In this document: one piece after another, positions 1 to 5,637 of the stretch | Layout: the number at the start of each line of letters is the position of its first letter | How positions within the stretch are numbered: the first letter of the stretch is position 1 | Notes under the pieces: generated by a model | Told to the model about the DNA's origin: nothing | What the model saw: the letters and a program-made list of their open reading frames with translations, nothing else | Databases searched by the model: none | Program-made: the position numbers and the translations under genes | Assembly (NCBI GenBank): GCA_021299675.1 | Contig: JAJTIF010000218.1 | Span: 1 to 12,608, forward strand | Length of the DNA: 12,608 bases | Direction: 5' to 3' | Origin: Pseudomonadota bacterium | GTDB taxonomy: Bacteria > Bdellovibrionota > Bacteriovoracia > Bacteriovoracales > Bacteriovoracaceae

Positions 1-19
1 GTCTGCCTGGAAATTTCAT
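1..19 (-). CDS. Possible 5' end of a leftward gene, cut by the window edge
   Basis: Only six codons are visible, reading M-K-F-P-G-R before the edge, so no function can be given. The start is proposed because a good promoter lies directly in front of it on the minus strand. TAGGCA (54-49) is followed after 17 nt by TATAGT (31-26), and the ATG comes 6 nt later. There is no convincing Shine-Dalgarno, so the message would be leaderless, as proposed for several other genes here. It could also be a chance ATG. Flanking sequence would settle it. Confidence 0.3.
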
Positions 20-25
20 GGGCCC

Positions 26-54
26 ACTATAGCCAAAACAAGGGTGAGTGCCTA
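26..54 (-). promoter_or_regulatory. Candidate leftward sigma70-type promoter
   Basis: TAGGCA at 54-49 matches TTGACA in 4 of 6 bases. TATAGT at 31-26 matches TATAAT in 5 of 6. The spacer is 17 nt. Transcription would begin at about position 19, the A of the proposed ATG. Confidence 0.35.
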
Positions 55-62
55 GAGCTTGA

Positions 63-92
63 TGGACTCAAAAGACCAGCTTATGGTAAAAT
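63..92 (+). promoter_or_regulatory. Candidate promoter of the amidohydrolase gene
   Basis: TGGACT (63-68, 4 of 6) and TAAAAT (87-92, 5 of 6) are separated by 18 nt. The -10 box ends 6 nt before the ATG at 99, placing the expected start site on or next to the start codon. An alternative pair is TTGATG (59-64), 17 nt, TATGGT (82-87). That would leave a leader of only about 5 nt, also without a ribosome binding site. Confidence 0.35.
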
Positions 93-98
93 TTACTT

Positions 99-914
99 AT
101 GTTTGACACCCAAGTTCCCCACTCGCATCCCCTCTTCACCTATTATCCGCCGCTCGATGCGACCACGGTGGGGATTGTCTCGATTCCCCACTCCGGCGAA
201 GACATTCCAGACGAGTTTAAACCATACCTCTGTGCCGATCTCCTCACCATGCGCGAGGACGTCGACTACAAAGTGCATGAACTGGTGGATATTGAAGCGC
301 TCCAAAAAAATGGCGTAGGCGTCATGGTCGCGCACGTCCATCGGGTGTGTGTGGACCTGAACCGCAGTGAAGAAAACTGTGTGATGTTTTGGAAAGAAAA
401 TACAAAGGGAGTTCCCCTCATCGGCAAAAGTTTTAGCCGCGAAGAGGAAGATTTTTTCATCAGAAAGTTTCACAAGCCCTTCTTTGAGATCTACGAATCT
501 CTGATCCGCGATTTTTCCCGCAAACTGAAAGTGCGACTACCGGTGGTCGATCTGCATAGCATGCCCTCCAGACCCACCGCCTATCACATGAAGCAAAACC
601 CGAATCAGAAAACCACGCGCACGGATTTTTGCGTCAGTGACCAACACGGCAAAACCTGCAGGCCAGATTTCATCGACTTCTTCGCCCAGCGCCTCAAGAC
701 CACAGGACACAGTGTGGCGGTGAATGACCCTTACATCGGAGGTTTTGTGACGACCTTCGTGAATCGCTTTGAAACAGAAAATATCCAGATTGAAATCAAC
801 CGCGCCATCTACATGGACGAAGAGAAAAAAGAACTCCTCCCGCACTTAGTACCTAAATTAAAAACGGACTTGACTCAGGTGCTGATCGAAGGGCTGACCA
901 AGTTTAGTAGATAA
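99..914 (+). CDS. N-formylglutamate amidohydrolase family protein
   Basis: The 271-residue product belongs to the N-formylglutamate amidohydrolase family (PF05013). The founding member, HutG, splits N-formylglutamate into formate and glutamate at the end of histidine breakdown. Family blocks appear in order: IPHSG at 29-33, DVDYKV near 54-59, RVCVDLNR at 82-89, DLHSMP at 151-156, DQHGKTC at 181-187, NDPYIGG at 209-215 and IQIEINRAIYMDE at 229-241. The Asp and His residues in these blocks fit a metal-dependent amidase. Length is normal and no signal peptide is present, so it should be cytosolic. No other hut genes are nearby, so the true substrate may be another N-formyl or N-acyl amino acid, and I give no gene symbol. 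The ATG lacks a Shine-Dalgarno and sits 6 nt after a -10-like box. The 3' end overlaps the opposing gene by 11 bp. Confidence 0.85.
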   Translation: MFDTQVPHSHPLFTYYPPLDATTVGIVSIPHSGEDIPDEFKPYLCADLLTMREDVDYKVHELVDIEALQKNGVGVMVAHVHRVCVDLNRSEENCVMFWKENTKGVPLIGKSFSREEEDFFIRKFHKPFFEIYESLIRDFSRKLKVRLPVVDLHSMPSRPTAYHMKQNPNQKTTRTDFCVSDQHGKTCRPDFIDFFAQRLKTTGHSVAVNDPYIGGFVTTFVNRFETENIQIEINRAIYMDEEKKELLPHLVPKLKTDLTQVLIEGLTKFSR

Positions 915-2136
915 TCATCTTCTGGCGCGATTTCTTCTTCTCAGGCTTCGTCTCCTTCGCCTTCTTGAGCATCTGATCCATCCGCTCTTTGTTGGAGAGC
1001 TCCGGCGCTTTCATGACATTTCGCGGACGCTCCTGCAGGGTCTTGCGCTCTGAGAGTCCTTCGAGTTCAATTTGTCGTGAGAGCCGAATGTCCGGGTCGT
1101 CATCTTCTAGGCCCGTATCACGAGTGGTGAATGTTTTCTTATAGCGTGAGTAGGCAAAGCGGTAGAGTGATTTGAGCTGTTCTTTATTTTTTGAGCCCCG
1201 CTCGAGATAATAGATCATCTCTTTGAGCATCTCGATGTTGCTCATGTCATGAGACCAGGCGGAGAGCAGAAAGAGCATTCCTTCTTGGTCCGTTTGCTGA
1301 TTAAAGTTAAGCTGTTTGAATTCTCGATAGATGATGGGAGTGAGGGCCGGGTCAGATCCACGAAAGTTAATACCGTTGATAAAGCGGGCCCGGATTTCTT
1401 TTGAGTCTGAGGCACGCAGATCGGTAACGAGCAGGTACGAGAGCAGAAGACCTTTTTGGAAACTAAAAATCATCTCGGTCTTGTAGTCCTTATTGCTGGA
1501 AGGTATCTCGACATAGGCCATCTCCTTGCCATCGACCATGCCAAAATTGGTAAAGGACTCCGGTAGCATGATCGATCTCAGGTGAAGAATGTAGAGGTTA
1601 TAAACCATCTCTTGCCAGGTGAGATCCCACCCCATAATTTTGTGAGTGAACACATCTTCCCAAATCTCTTCAGTGGTTTTCTTGAGGATCTCGCGTCTCA
1701 CCATCGGGAGCCGGAAGAGATCCTGTCCATCAGCTTCATTACTCCACACCCCGCTACTTAGCAGATGGAGTCGAGCGATCTCACGGCCACTGGGACCATT
1801 GAAGCGCAGACCGAGTTGCGGATCTGCCATACCCGGGACCAATCTGATTGAAGGAACAGCTTGATACATTGGATGCCCCGCCGGGAGTGGCACCACCACG
1901 TCTTTGACATGAAACTCTCGCCACAGGTTTGAGTAGCTGCCGGAGATGTCTGAGACAAATGTATTCTGAGTGGGAGTGAAGAGCTTGCGGTTAAATTTTT
2001 TGAGTTGGTACCAGTGAGAGGTTGAACGCCCATGGATCGCCTGATCATAGAGGTACGCCGGTGCGAAGCGAACCACCGCCACTAGGCTTCCCACTAAAAT
2101 AGATACGATCCCGAGGATCAAAATTATTTTTTTCAT
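904..2136 (-). CDS. Membrane-anchored protein of unknown function
   Basis: I do not recognise this 410-residue protein. It starts with a short basic segment and a hydrophobic stretch (about residues 4-23). There is no clear signal peptidase site, so it probably stays in the inner membrane by one N-terminal helix with the rest outside the cytoplasm. The body is mixed alpha/beta in character, with many aromatic residues and no cysteine. The last 30 or so residues are highly charged and Lys-rich, and probably disordered. The ATG has no Shine-Dalgarno; TACAAT ends 7 nt upstream. It is convergent with the amidohydrolase gene (11-bp overlap, no terminator) and divergent from the lipoprotein gene at 2261. 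The reading frame is long and uninterrupted with sensible composition, so I am confident it is a gene but not of its role. Confidence 0.8.
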   Translation of the reverse strand: MKKIILILGIVSILVGSLVAVVRFAPAYLYDQAIHGRSTSHWYQLKKFNRKLFTPTQNTFVSDISGSYSNLWREFHVKDVVVPLPAGHPMYQAVPSIRLVPGMADPQLGLRFNGPSGREIARLHLLSSGVWSNEADGQDLFRLPMVRREILKKTTEEIWEDVFTHKIMGWDLTWQEMVYNLYILHLRSIMLPESFTNFGMVDGKEMAYVEIPSSNKDYKTEMIFSFQKGLLLSYLLVTDLRASDSKEIRARFINGINFRGSDPALTPIIYREFKQLNFNQQTDQEGMLFLLSAWSHDMSNIEMLKEMIYYLERGSKNKEQLKSLYRFAYSRYKKTFTTRDTGLEDDDPDIRLSRQIELEGLSERKTLQERPRNVMKAPELSNKERMDQMLKKAKETKPEKKKSRQKMIIY

Positions 2137-2143
2137 CGATTCA

Positions 2144-2149
2144 ATTGTA
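2144..2149 (-). promoter_or_regulatory. Candidate -10 box of the 904-2136 gene
   Basis: Read on the minus strand this is TACAAT, 5 of 6 against TATAAT, ending 7 nt before the ATG at 2136. I see no good -35 box at 15-18 nt. If used, transcription would start at or within a base of the start codon. Confidence 0.3.
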
Positions 2150-2189
2150 AAGGCTTCTAAGCTATGAATATCTCATCGTCATGGTGGGA

Positions 2190-2195
2190 TATAAA
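2190..2195 (+). promoter_or_regulatory. Candidate -10 box of the 2261 lipoprotein gene
   Basis: TATAAA matches TATAAT in 5 of 6 and lies in an AT-rich patch of the 124-bp divergent region. No convincing -35 element precedes it. It would give a leader of about 60 nt that includes the palindrome at 2231-2243. Confidence 0.25.
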
Positions 2196-2230
2196 CTAAA
2201 TAATTAAATGTTTCAAAGATTCATCCGATG

Positions 2231-2243
2231 AGTCCAGTGGACT
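2231..2243. promoter_or_regulatory. Perfect 13-bp palindrome, possible operator
   Basis: AGTCCA and TGGACT flank a single G, making a perfect inverted repeat with 6-bp arms. It ends 17 bp before the lipoprotein ATG at 2261 and would lie in its leader. It could be a protein-binding site. A palindrome of this size can also occur by chance in a window this long. Confidence 0.25.
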
Positions 2244-2260
2244 ATTACTATGGAACATTT

Positions 2261-2950
2261 ATGAAAACACTCATTGTCTTAAGTCTTTTTGCTCTTACCG
2301 CCTGTGATGCTCCTGTGAAGGTGCGCACGGCTCCCACTGATGCCTTTAGTGGCAGCATCAACACCAGTGGCAATGGCTCCACAGGCTTTAACCTCACTCC
2401 CAGTACCGGTGGGCCAACTACAGGAACCACCAACGGTGGGACGACTACTGGCTCTACTACCGGCTCAAGCGGCGGCATCAATTGTATCAAAACAGTGACG
2501 GCGTTTCACTCAGGACTGGGCTCCGTGGACGTGTGCCAAGATTCAGCCAATGAAGTCATGTTTCGCCTCGGCTTCAACACCACAGACCAAAGTGATGGGA
2601 CCTGCGTGGTGCCGATGTTCCGCGATAGCTCAGGGAATTCTCTCTACCTCGGTAACGCTCAATGTACCAAGCACAACCAGGGCCAGGTGGTGACCGGTCA
2701 GCTCGACAAGAACAGACAAGGCTACGCTGGATATCAAATCAACTCGGTGATGGTGCTTAAATACTCAGGCACGAATGCGTTCTTCCAGTGTATGAACGCC
2801 TATGGGGCCCAGTACAATGGTTGCATGAGCTCATTTGGTGGAAACCCATTCTATCAATCTTATTGTCAGTCACAGGCGCAAACCTACATGACGACGATCT
2901 GTAACACCTTTAAGAGCAGCTATCCTTACTCACAAGTTCTCACTCGCTAG
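2261..2950 (+). CDS. Cys-rich secreted lipoprotein with a Gly/Thr linker
   Basis: The start is set at ATG 2261 because it begins a lipoprotein signal peptide (basic Lys2, hydrophobic core, lipobox LTAC at 12-15) and has a GGA 6 nt upstream. An in-frame ATG at 2228 would add 11 residues before the signal and is less likely. Cys15 should be lipidated and signal peptidase II should cut before it. The +2 residue is Asp, which holds lipoproteins in the inner membrane of enteric bacteria; whether that rule applies here is unknown. Residues about 34-72 are a low-complexity Gly/Thr/Ser/Asn linker. The remaining domain has eight cysteines (75, 92, 115, 135, 177, 188, 202, 214), an even number consistent with disulfides in the periplasm or at the surface. 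I recognise no family. The 229-residue product converges with the next gene, leaving 10 bp between stops. Confidence 0.8.
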   Translation: MKTLIVLSLFALTACDAPVKVRTAPTDAFSGSINTSGNGSTGFNLTPSTGGPTTGTTNGGTTTGSTTGSSGGINCIKTVTAFHSGLGSVDVCQDSANEVMFRLGFNTTDQSDGTCVVPMFRDSSGNSLYLGNAQCTKHNQGQVVTGQLDKNRQGYAGYQINSVMVLKYSGTNAFFQCMNAYGAQYNGCMSSFGGNPFYQSYCQSQAQTYMTTICNTFKSSYPYSQVLTR

Positions 2951-2960
2951 TGTCTTTAAA

Positions 2961-3356
2961 TTAGTGCAGATGGCGAGTGTGAACCTTCTCTCCTGAGAGC
3001 CACTTTTTAAGCCAGGACGTGTACTTGGTGGGAACGATAAGAATCGGAACCAGGACATCGTTTTCTACTTCTTGCTCATTCATGACCGGCGCTTTGAGGC
3101 TGATGACTAAAAGCCAGTGAACCTGGTCCTCTTCAAACATTTTAAGTTGGATCTGAATCTGATGACCCTCCCAGCGCTGGAGCCAGGTCTCATCGGCGTG
3201 TTGCAGGGCCTCGGGTACTTTTTCCGTGAAGTCCTCGTACTCCTCAAAAGGAATATCCCCGTCATCACGGTTTTCCAATACCCAAGCAAGAAGCTCGCCT
3301 TTTTTAAGCCCAACCCACTCTAAAACGTCATCTGGTAAATAAAACTCGTCTGCCAT
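2961..3356 (-). CDS. Small acidic Trp-rich protein of unknown function
   Basis: I do not recognise this 131-residue soluble protein. It has no signal peptide or membrane segment and no cysteine. It carries seven tryptophans (EW, AW, TW, RW, HW, SW, KW contexts) and is strongly acidic in its first half. The last third, from the hydrophobic strand around VLVPILIVP onward, turns basic and ends in several His residues. An AAGG lies 11 nt before the ATG, a little far for an ideal ribosome binding site; no better start is visible. It is divergent from the 3510 gene across a 153-bp region and convergent with the lipoprotein gene. It is probably a cytosolic accessory protein. The gene call is fairly secure and the function is unknown. 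Confidence 0.7.
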   Translation of the reverse strand: MADEFYLPDDVLEWVGLKKGELLAWVLENRDDGDIPFEEYEDFTEKVPEALQHADETWLQRWEGHQIQIQLKMFEEDQVHWLLVISLKAPVMNEQEVENDVLVPILIVPTKYTSWLKKWLSGEKVHTRHLH

Positions 3357-3441
3357 TCGTAGCCCATCCTTAGAAATACCTTACCAGATCTTGCTCGGGG
3401 ATGAAAATTCTTCCCTGCTCTGATCATTGTTGCCTCTAGGG

Positions 3442-3447
3442 TATGAT
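3442..3447 (+). promoter_or_regulatory. Candidate -10 box of the three-gene cluster
   Basis: TATGAT matches TATAAT in 5 of 6 and lies 62 nt before the ATG at 3510. No good -35 box is present at the usual distance, so it would be a weak or activator-dependent promoter. It is the best candidate I see for the 3510-5270 cluster. Confidence 0.25.
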
Positions 3448-3509
3448 GAAAAGGTCTCTTGCATAGGATGTGCTCGGGACAAAAAACAATCACAGGAAGT
3501 GGAGTGCAC

Positions 3510-3839
3510 ATGTCTCAAGTTCCAAGTACCAAGCCCGACGCGGCCCAGATGCAAGCTCAGGAGTTAAACGAACTTTTAAAGATGGCCACTCTCGGTCACT
3601 TGCCTCTCTTCCACCAAGACTGGATCAGGGAATCGTTTCGTGAAAACAAGCGCCTCAGTTTTGCTCGCGCTAGTCGCATCGTCGACGAAGGCCTTAAAAA
3701 ACTCTCGCGCCATGTGACTTACGATAGAAAACAGACGGCGCTCAATGCCTTCACGGCAGAGGAACGCGTGACCTTCATCCAATCCTTCTTTAAGATGGTG
3801 GAATATAAAACGCTGGATCAAATCAAGGAGCTGCATTGA
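3510..3839 (+). CDS. Helical cytosolic protein, first gene of an overlapping trio
   Basis: I do not recognise this 109-residue protein. The start is ATG 3510 because GGAG (3501-3504) precedes it by 5 nt. An in-frame TTG at 3459 would add 17 residues without a ribosome binding site. After a polar N-terminus (1-12) the sequence looks almost entirely alpha-helical. It has a basic middle (about 39-74, RESFRENKRLSFARASR and following) and a hydrophobic amphipathic segment near 86-98. There is no cysteine, signal peptide or membrane span. The stop codon overlaps the TTG start of the next gene by 4 bp, so translation of the two is probably coupled. The basic helices could bind nucleic acid or a protein partner, but nothing in the sequence decides this. 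Its tight linkage to the coiled-coil gene downstream suggests a shared role. Confidence 0.75.
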   Translation: MSQVPSTKPDAAQMQAQELNELLKMATLGHLPLFHQDWIRESFRENKRLSFARASRIVDEGLKKLSRHVTYDRKQTALNAFTAEERVTFIQSFFKMVEYKTLDQIKELH

Positions 3840-4117
3840 TTAGACTCCTGAGTCTTCTCTTCGCTCTGCCCCTCTTCGCCCATGCGGAATACCGTGTGTA
3901 TCAATACATGGTGAGCCCTAAGACTAAACAGTTCGTTGTCAACGACAGCGGTGCCAGGCCCCAGCGCTCCACACTGAATCCCGTGGCTTTCATCGCTTAC
4001 CACGGCGGAAACAGTGCGGTCGACGTGACCCTTATGCGCTCGTGGATGTGCCCGGGTTACACCGGCAAGAAAGATTTCTGCCCCCACCCCTCTGAGCGGG
4101 AGGTGGCCAGTGAGTAA
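3836..4117 (+). CDS. Small exported protein with a C-terminal cysteine pair (TTG start)
   Basis: The 93-residue product begins at TTG 3836. The choice is supported by AAGGAG (3825-3830) exactly 5 nt upstream and by an immediate signal peptide: Arg3, hydrophobic core 4-14, and an Ala-His-Ala cleavage site at 15-17. The mature protein of about 76 residues would be periplasmic or secreted. It is rich in aromatic residues and has two cysteines (72 and 82, in a CP...CP arrangement) that could form a disulfide. I recognise no family. It overlaps the upstream stop by 4 bp and the downstream GTG start by 8 bp, so the three genes should be made together. It is odd that an exported protein sits between two that look cytosolic. 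The cluster may act across the membrane, or the genes may simply share a promoter. Confidence 0.75.
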   Translation: MIRLLSLLFALPLFAHAEYRVYQYMVSPKTKQFVVNDSGARPQRSTLNPVAFIAYHGGNSAVDVTLMRSWMCPGYTGKKDFCPHPSEREVASE

Positions 4118-5270
4118 TGACATCACAGCGACTAGTAAGATTCATCAGGCCAAACTGAATAACCTCCATCGACAGAACAACCGTGAAGTGGATCACGTGC
4201 AAACGAACCACGAAAAACGCGTTGCCGAGGTCAAGAAAGATCATGAGATTCAAATCCAAAACGTCCGCGATGATAACCGCGACAAGATATCTCTTGAGCT
4301 TGATAAAAAAGAAAAAGCACTGGGAGAACTCAAGAAATCCCTCGATCAAACGCAGAAACTCACCGAATCCGAACAGAAGCGACTGCAGGCCCATAACCAG
4401 CTGCGCTCGCAGGAGATTCAAAACGGACACCAGGAGCGAGTCTCAGCTATCGTGGAAAAGAATGAGACCCAGATCAAAGACCTCAACGAACGATTTAACA
4501 ACAAGATCGGTGTCCTGCAGAAGCAATCGGAAATGATGCTTAATGACCAGGATGATCGTGCACGCGCAAGCCTCAATACTCAAAAAGATCTGTACACTGA
4601 CAAGATCCAATCGCAGCGCCAGAACTTCCAATCGACCCTGGAGCACGAAGACAAAAAGTTCAGCTCACAACTAGAGCGCCAGAAATCAACCACCAAGAAA
4701 ACCCTCACCACCGCTGAAAAAGACGGCCAGGTGAAACTGGCGCAGACCAGTGAGAAGTACGTCAAACTGAACCAACAGGCGACCGAACACCAGCAAAAAT
4801 CCTCAGCCGAGCGTGAACAGCTCTTTGAGAAGAAATTTCAAACTCAACTGGCCCGACACACAGAGATTGAAAAAAACCTCGATGGTCGTCACACCCAATT
4901 TCTTAATGAATCAAAAGATAAACTCACCAGTCGAATTGCACTTGAAGAGCAGAAGTCACAAGACTCTTTCTTCCAGTTCACCGAACTCAAACCAACCGTG
5001 ACGCCGACTCCGGAGGGCTATGAAGTTCGCGTGAAAGTTCCCGACTATGCCAAGGAAGAAGTGAAGCTGACGACCAATATAAAAGAGCTAGTCCTCACGG
5101 CCAATCGCCGTCACCAAGATGAAAGAACTTCCGAGAATGGAGTGCAGCAGAAAGTGAGTAAGGTGGAATCCCTCGTGAGTCGCATTCCGGTAGATCACGT
5201 GCTACATGCGAGAAAAATGACTAAAGAATGGGTCAACGGAGAGTTGATCTTTAAAGTCTTTAAGGCCTAA
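4110..5270 (+). CDS. Long coiled-coil protein with a C-terminal alpha-crystallin (Hsp20-like) domain
   Basis: The 386-residue product starts at GTG 4110, chosen because GGGAGGT (4098-4104) lies 5 nt upstream. Residues 1-294 contain no proline, tryptophan or cysteine, are very rich in Gln, Lys, Glu, Asp and Asn, and show an 11-residue spacing of hydrophobic residues (for example 16/19, 27/30, 38/41, 49/52, 71/74). This indicates a long helical coiled coil. Residues about 290-386 look like the alpha-crystallin domain of small heat shock proteins: EGYEVRVKVPDYAKEEVKL at 302-320, a strand ELVLTANRR at 326-334, and an ending with Ala367 and VNGELIFKV (375-383) like the family's A-x-x-x-x-G-x-L motif. 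The usual C-terminal I-x-I tail is missing. Small heat shock proteins are normally 130-220 residues, so this is far longer. No signal peptide is present, so it should be cytosolic. It could be a holdase or a structural filament protein. The domain call is fairly firm and the role is inferred. Confidence 0.75.
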   Translation: MSNDITATSKIHQAKLNNLHRQNNREVDHVQTNHEKRVAEVKKDHEIQIQNVRDDNRDKISLELDKKEKALGELKKSLDQTQKLTESEQKRLQAHNQLRSQEIQNGHQERVSAIVEKNETQIKDLNERFNNKIGVLQKQSEMMLNDQDDRARASLNTQKDLYTDKIQSQRQNFQSTLEHEDKKFSSQLERQKSTTKKTLTTAEKDGQVKLAQTSEKYVKLNQQATEHQQKSSAEREQLFEKKFQTQLARHTEIEKNLDGRHTQFLNESKDKLTSRIALEEQKSQDSFFQFTELKPTVTPTPEGYEVRVKVPDYAKEEVKLTTNIKELVLTANRRHQDERTSENGVQQKVSKVESLVSRIPVDHVLHARKMTKEWVNGELIFKVFKA

Positions 5271-5548
5271 GACTCCACCACAAAATCCGAAAATCCCAGA
5301 GTTTTAATTTCTTTGATCTCATCCTGCACATCGCGCACATCCGCTCCACTGGGCCCGGTCGTGGCAAAACGACGGACTGATTTGAGGGCTTCGATGTCAC
5401 CCTGAACGAGAATTTCAACTGACCCATCTGGTTGGTTTTTGACGTACCCGACTACCGGGAGTTTTTGGGATTTAACAAACTCCACGATGCTCACGCGGTA
5501 ACCGACTTTTTGCACACTACCTCTTACAATAAGCTTCATTTCCAACAT
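5267..5548 (-). CDS. Acylphosphatase
   Basis: The 93-residue product is a typical-length acylphosphatase (EC 3.6.1.7), a small cytosolic enzyme that splits carboxyl-phosphate bonds such as those in acetyl phosphate or 1,3-bisphosphoglycerate. Both signature blocks are visible. VRGSVQKVGYR (8-18) forms the phosphate-binding loop with catalytic Arg18, and GYVKNQPDGSVEI (34-46) carries catalytic Asn38. The loop reads VQKVGYR where the family pattern is VQ[GH]Vx[FM]R, so Lys replaces Gly/His and Tyr replaces Phe/Met. The key Arg and Asn are kept and activity is likely. The start is supported by GAGG 5 nt upstream. Its stop overlaps the end of the coiled-coil gene by 4 bp, tail to tail. It is divergent from the App1-like gene across 89 bp. 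Nothing links it to a specific pathway here. Confidence 0.88.
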   Translation of the reverse strand: MLEMKLIVRGSVQKVGYRVSIVEFVKSQKLPVVGYVKNQPDGSVEILVQGDIEALKSVRRFATTGPSGADVRDVQDEIKEIKTLGFSDFVVES

Positions 5549-5568
5549 AATTCCCTCACACAGACTTG

Positions 5569-5597
5569 ATTGTCCTCTAGATTAGGAAATTCTTCAA
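5569..5597 (-). promoter_or_regulatory. Candidate acylphosphatase promoter
   Basis: On the minus strand TTGAAG (5597-5592, 4 of 6) is followed after 17 nt by GACAAT (5574-5569, 4 of 6). Transcription would start near 5562, giving a leader of about 14 nt that includes the GAGG ribosome binding site. Confidence 0.35.
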
Positions 5598-5622
5598 GAC
5601 TGGTGCAAGGAATCAATACTCC

Positions 5623-5631
5623 TGATAGAAT
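5623..5631 (+). promoter_or_regulatory. Extended -10 promoter of the App1-like gene
   Basis: TGATAGAAT is an extended -10 element (TGn followed by TAGAAT, 5 of 6). It ends 6 nt before the ATG at 5638, so the start site should coincide with the start codon. No clear -35 box is present, which is common for extended -10 promoters. Confidence 0.4.
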
Positions 5632-5637
5632 GAAATC

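Noticed and set aside
99..914. Naming the amidohydrolase hutG and inferring a histidine-degradation operon
   Set aside because: The family is clear, but no other hut genes are present in the window and family members act on varied N-acyl amino acids.
2228..2260. Upstream in-frame start for the lipoprotein, adding 11 residues
   Set aside because: It would put polar and aromatic residues in front of a complete signal peptide. ATG 2261 has a spaced GGA and an ideal signal sequence.
3391..3478. Direct repeat TGCTCGGG (3392-3399 and 3471-3478) in the divergent region before the trio
   Set aside because: Only 8 bp, not symmetric about a promoter, and not found in more copies; likely chance.
3459..3509. 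TTG start extending the 3510 protein by 17 residues
   Set aside because: No ribosome binding site at the TTG, whereas ATG 3510 has GGAG 5 nt upstream.
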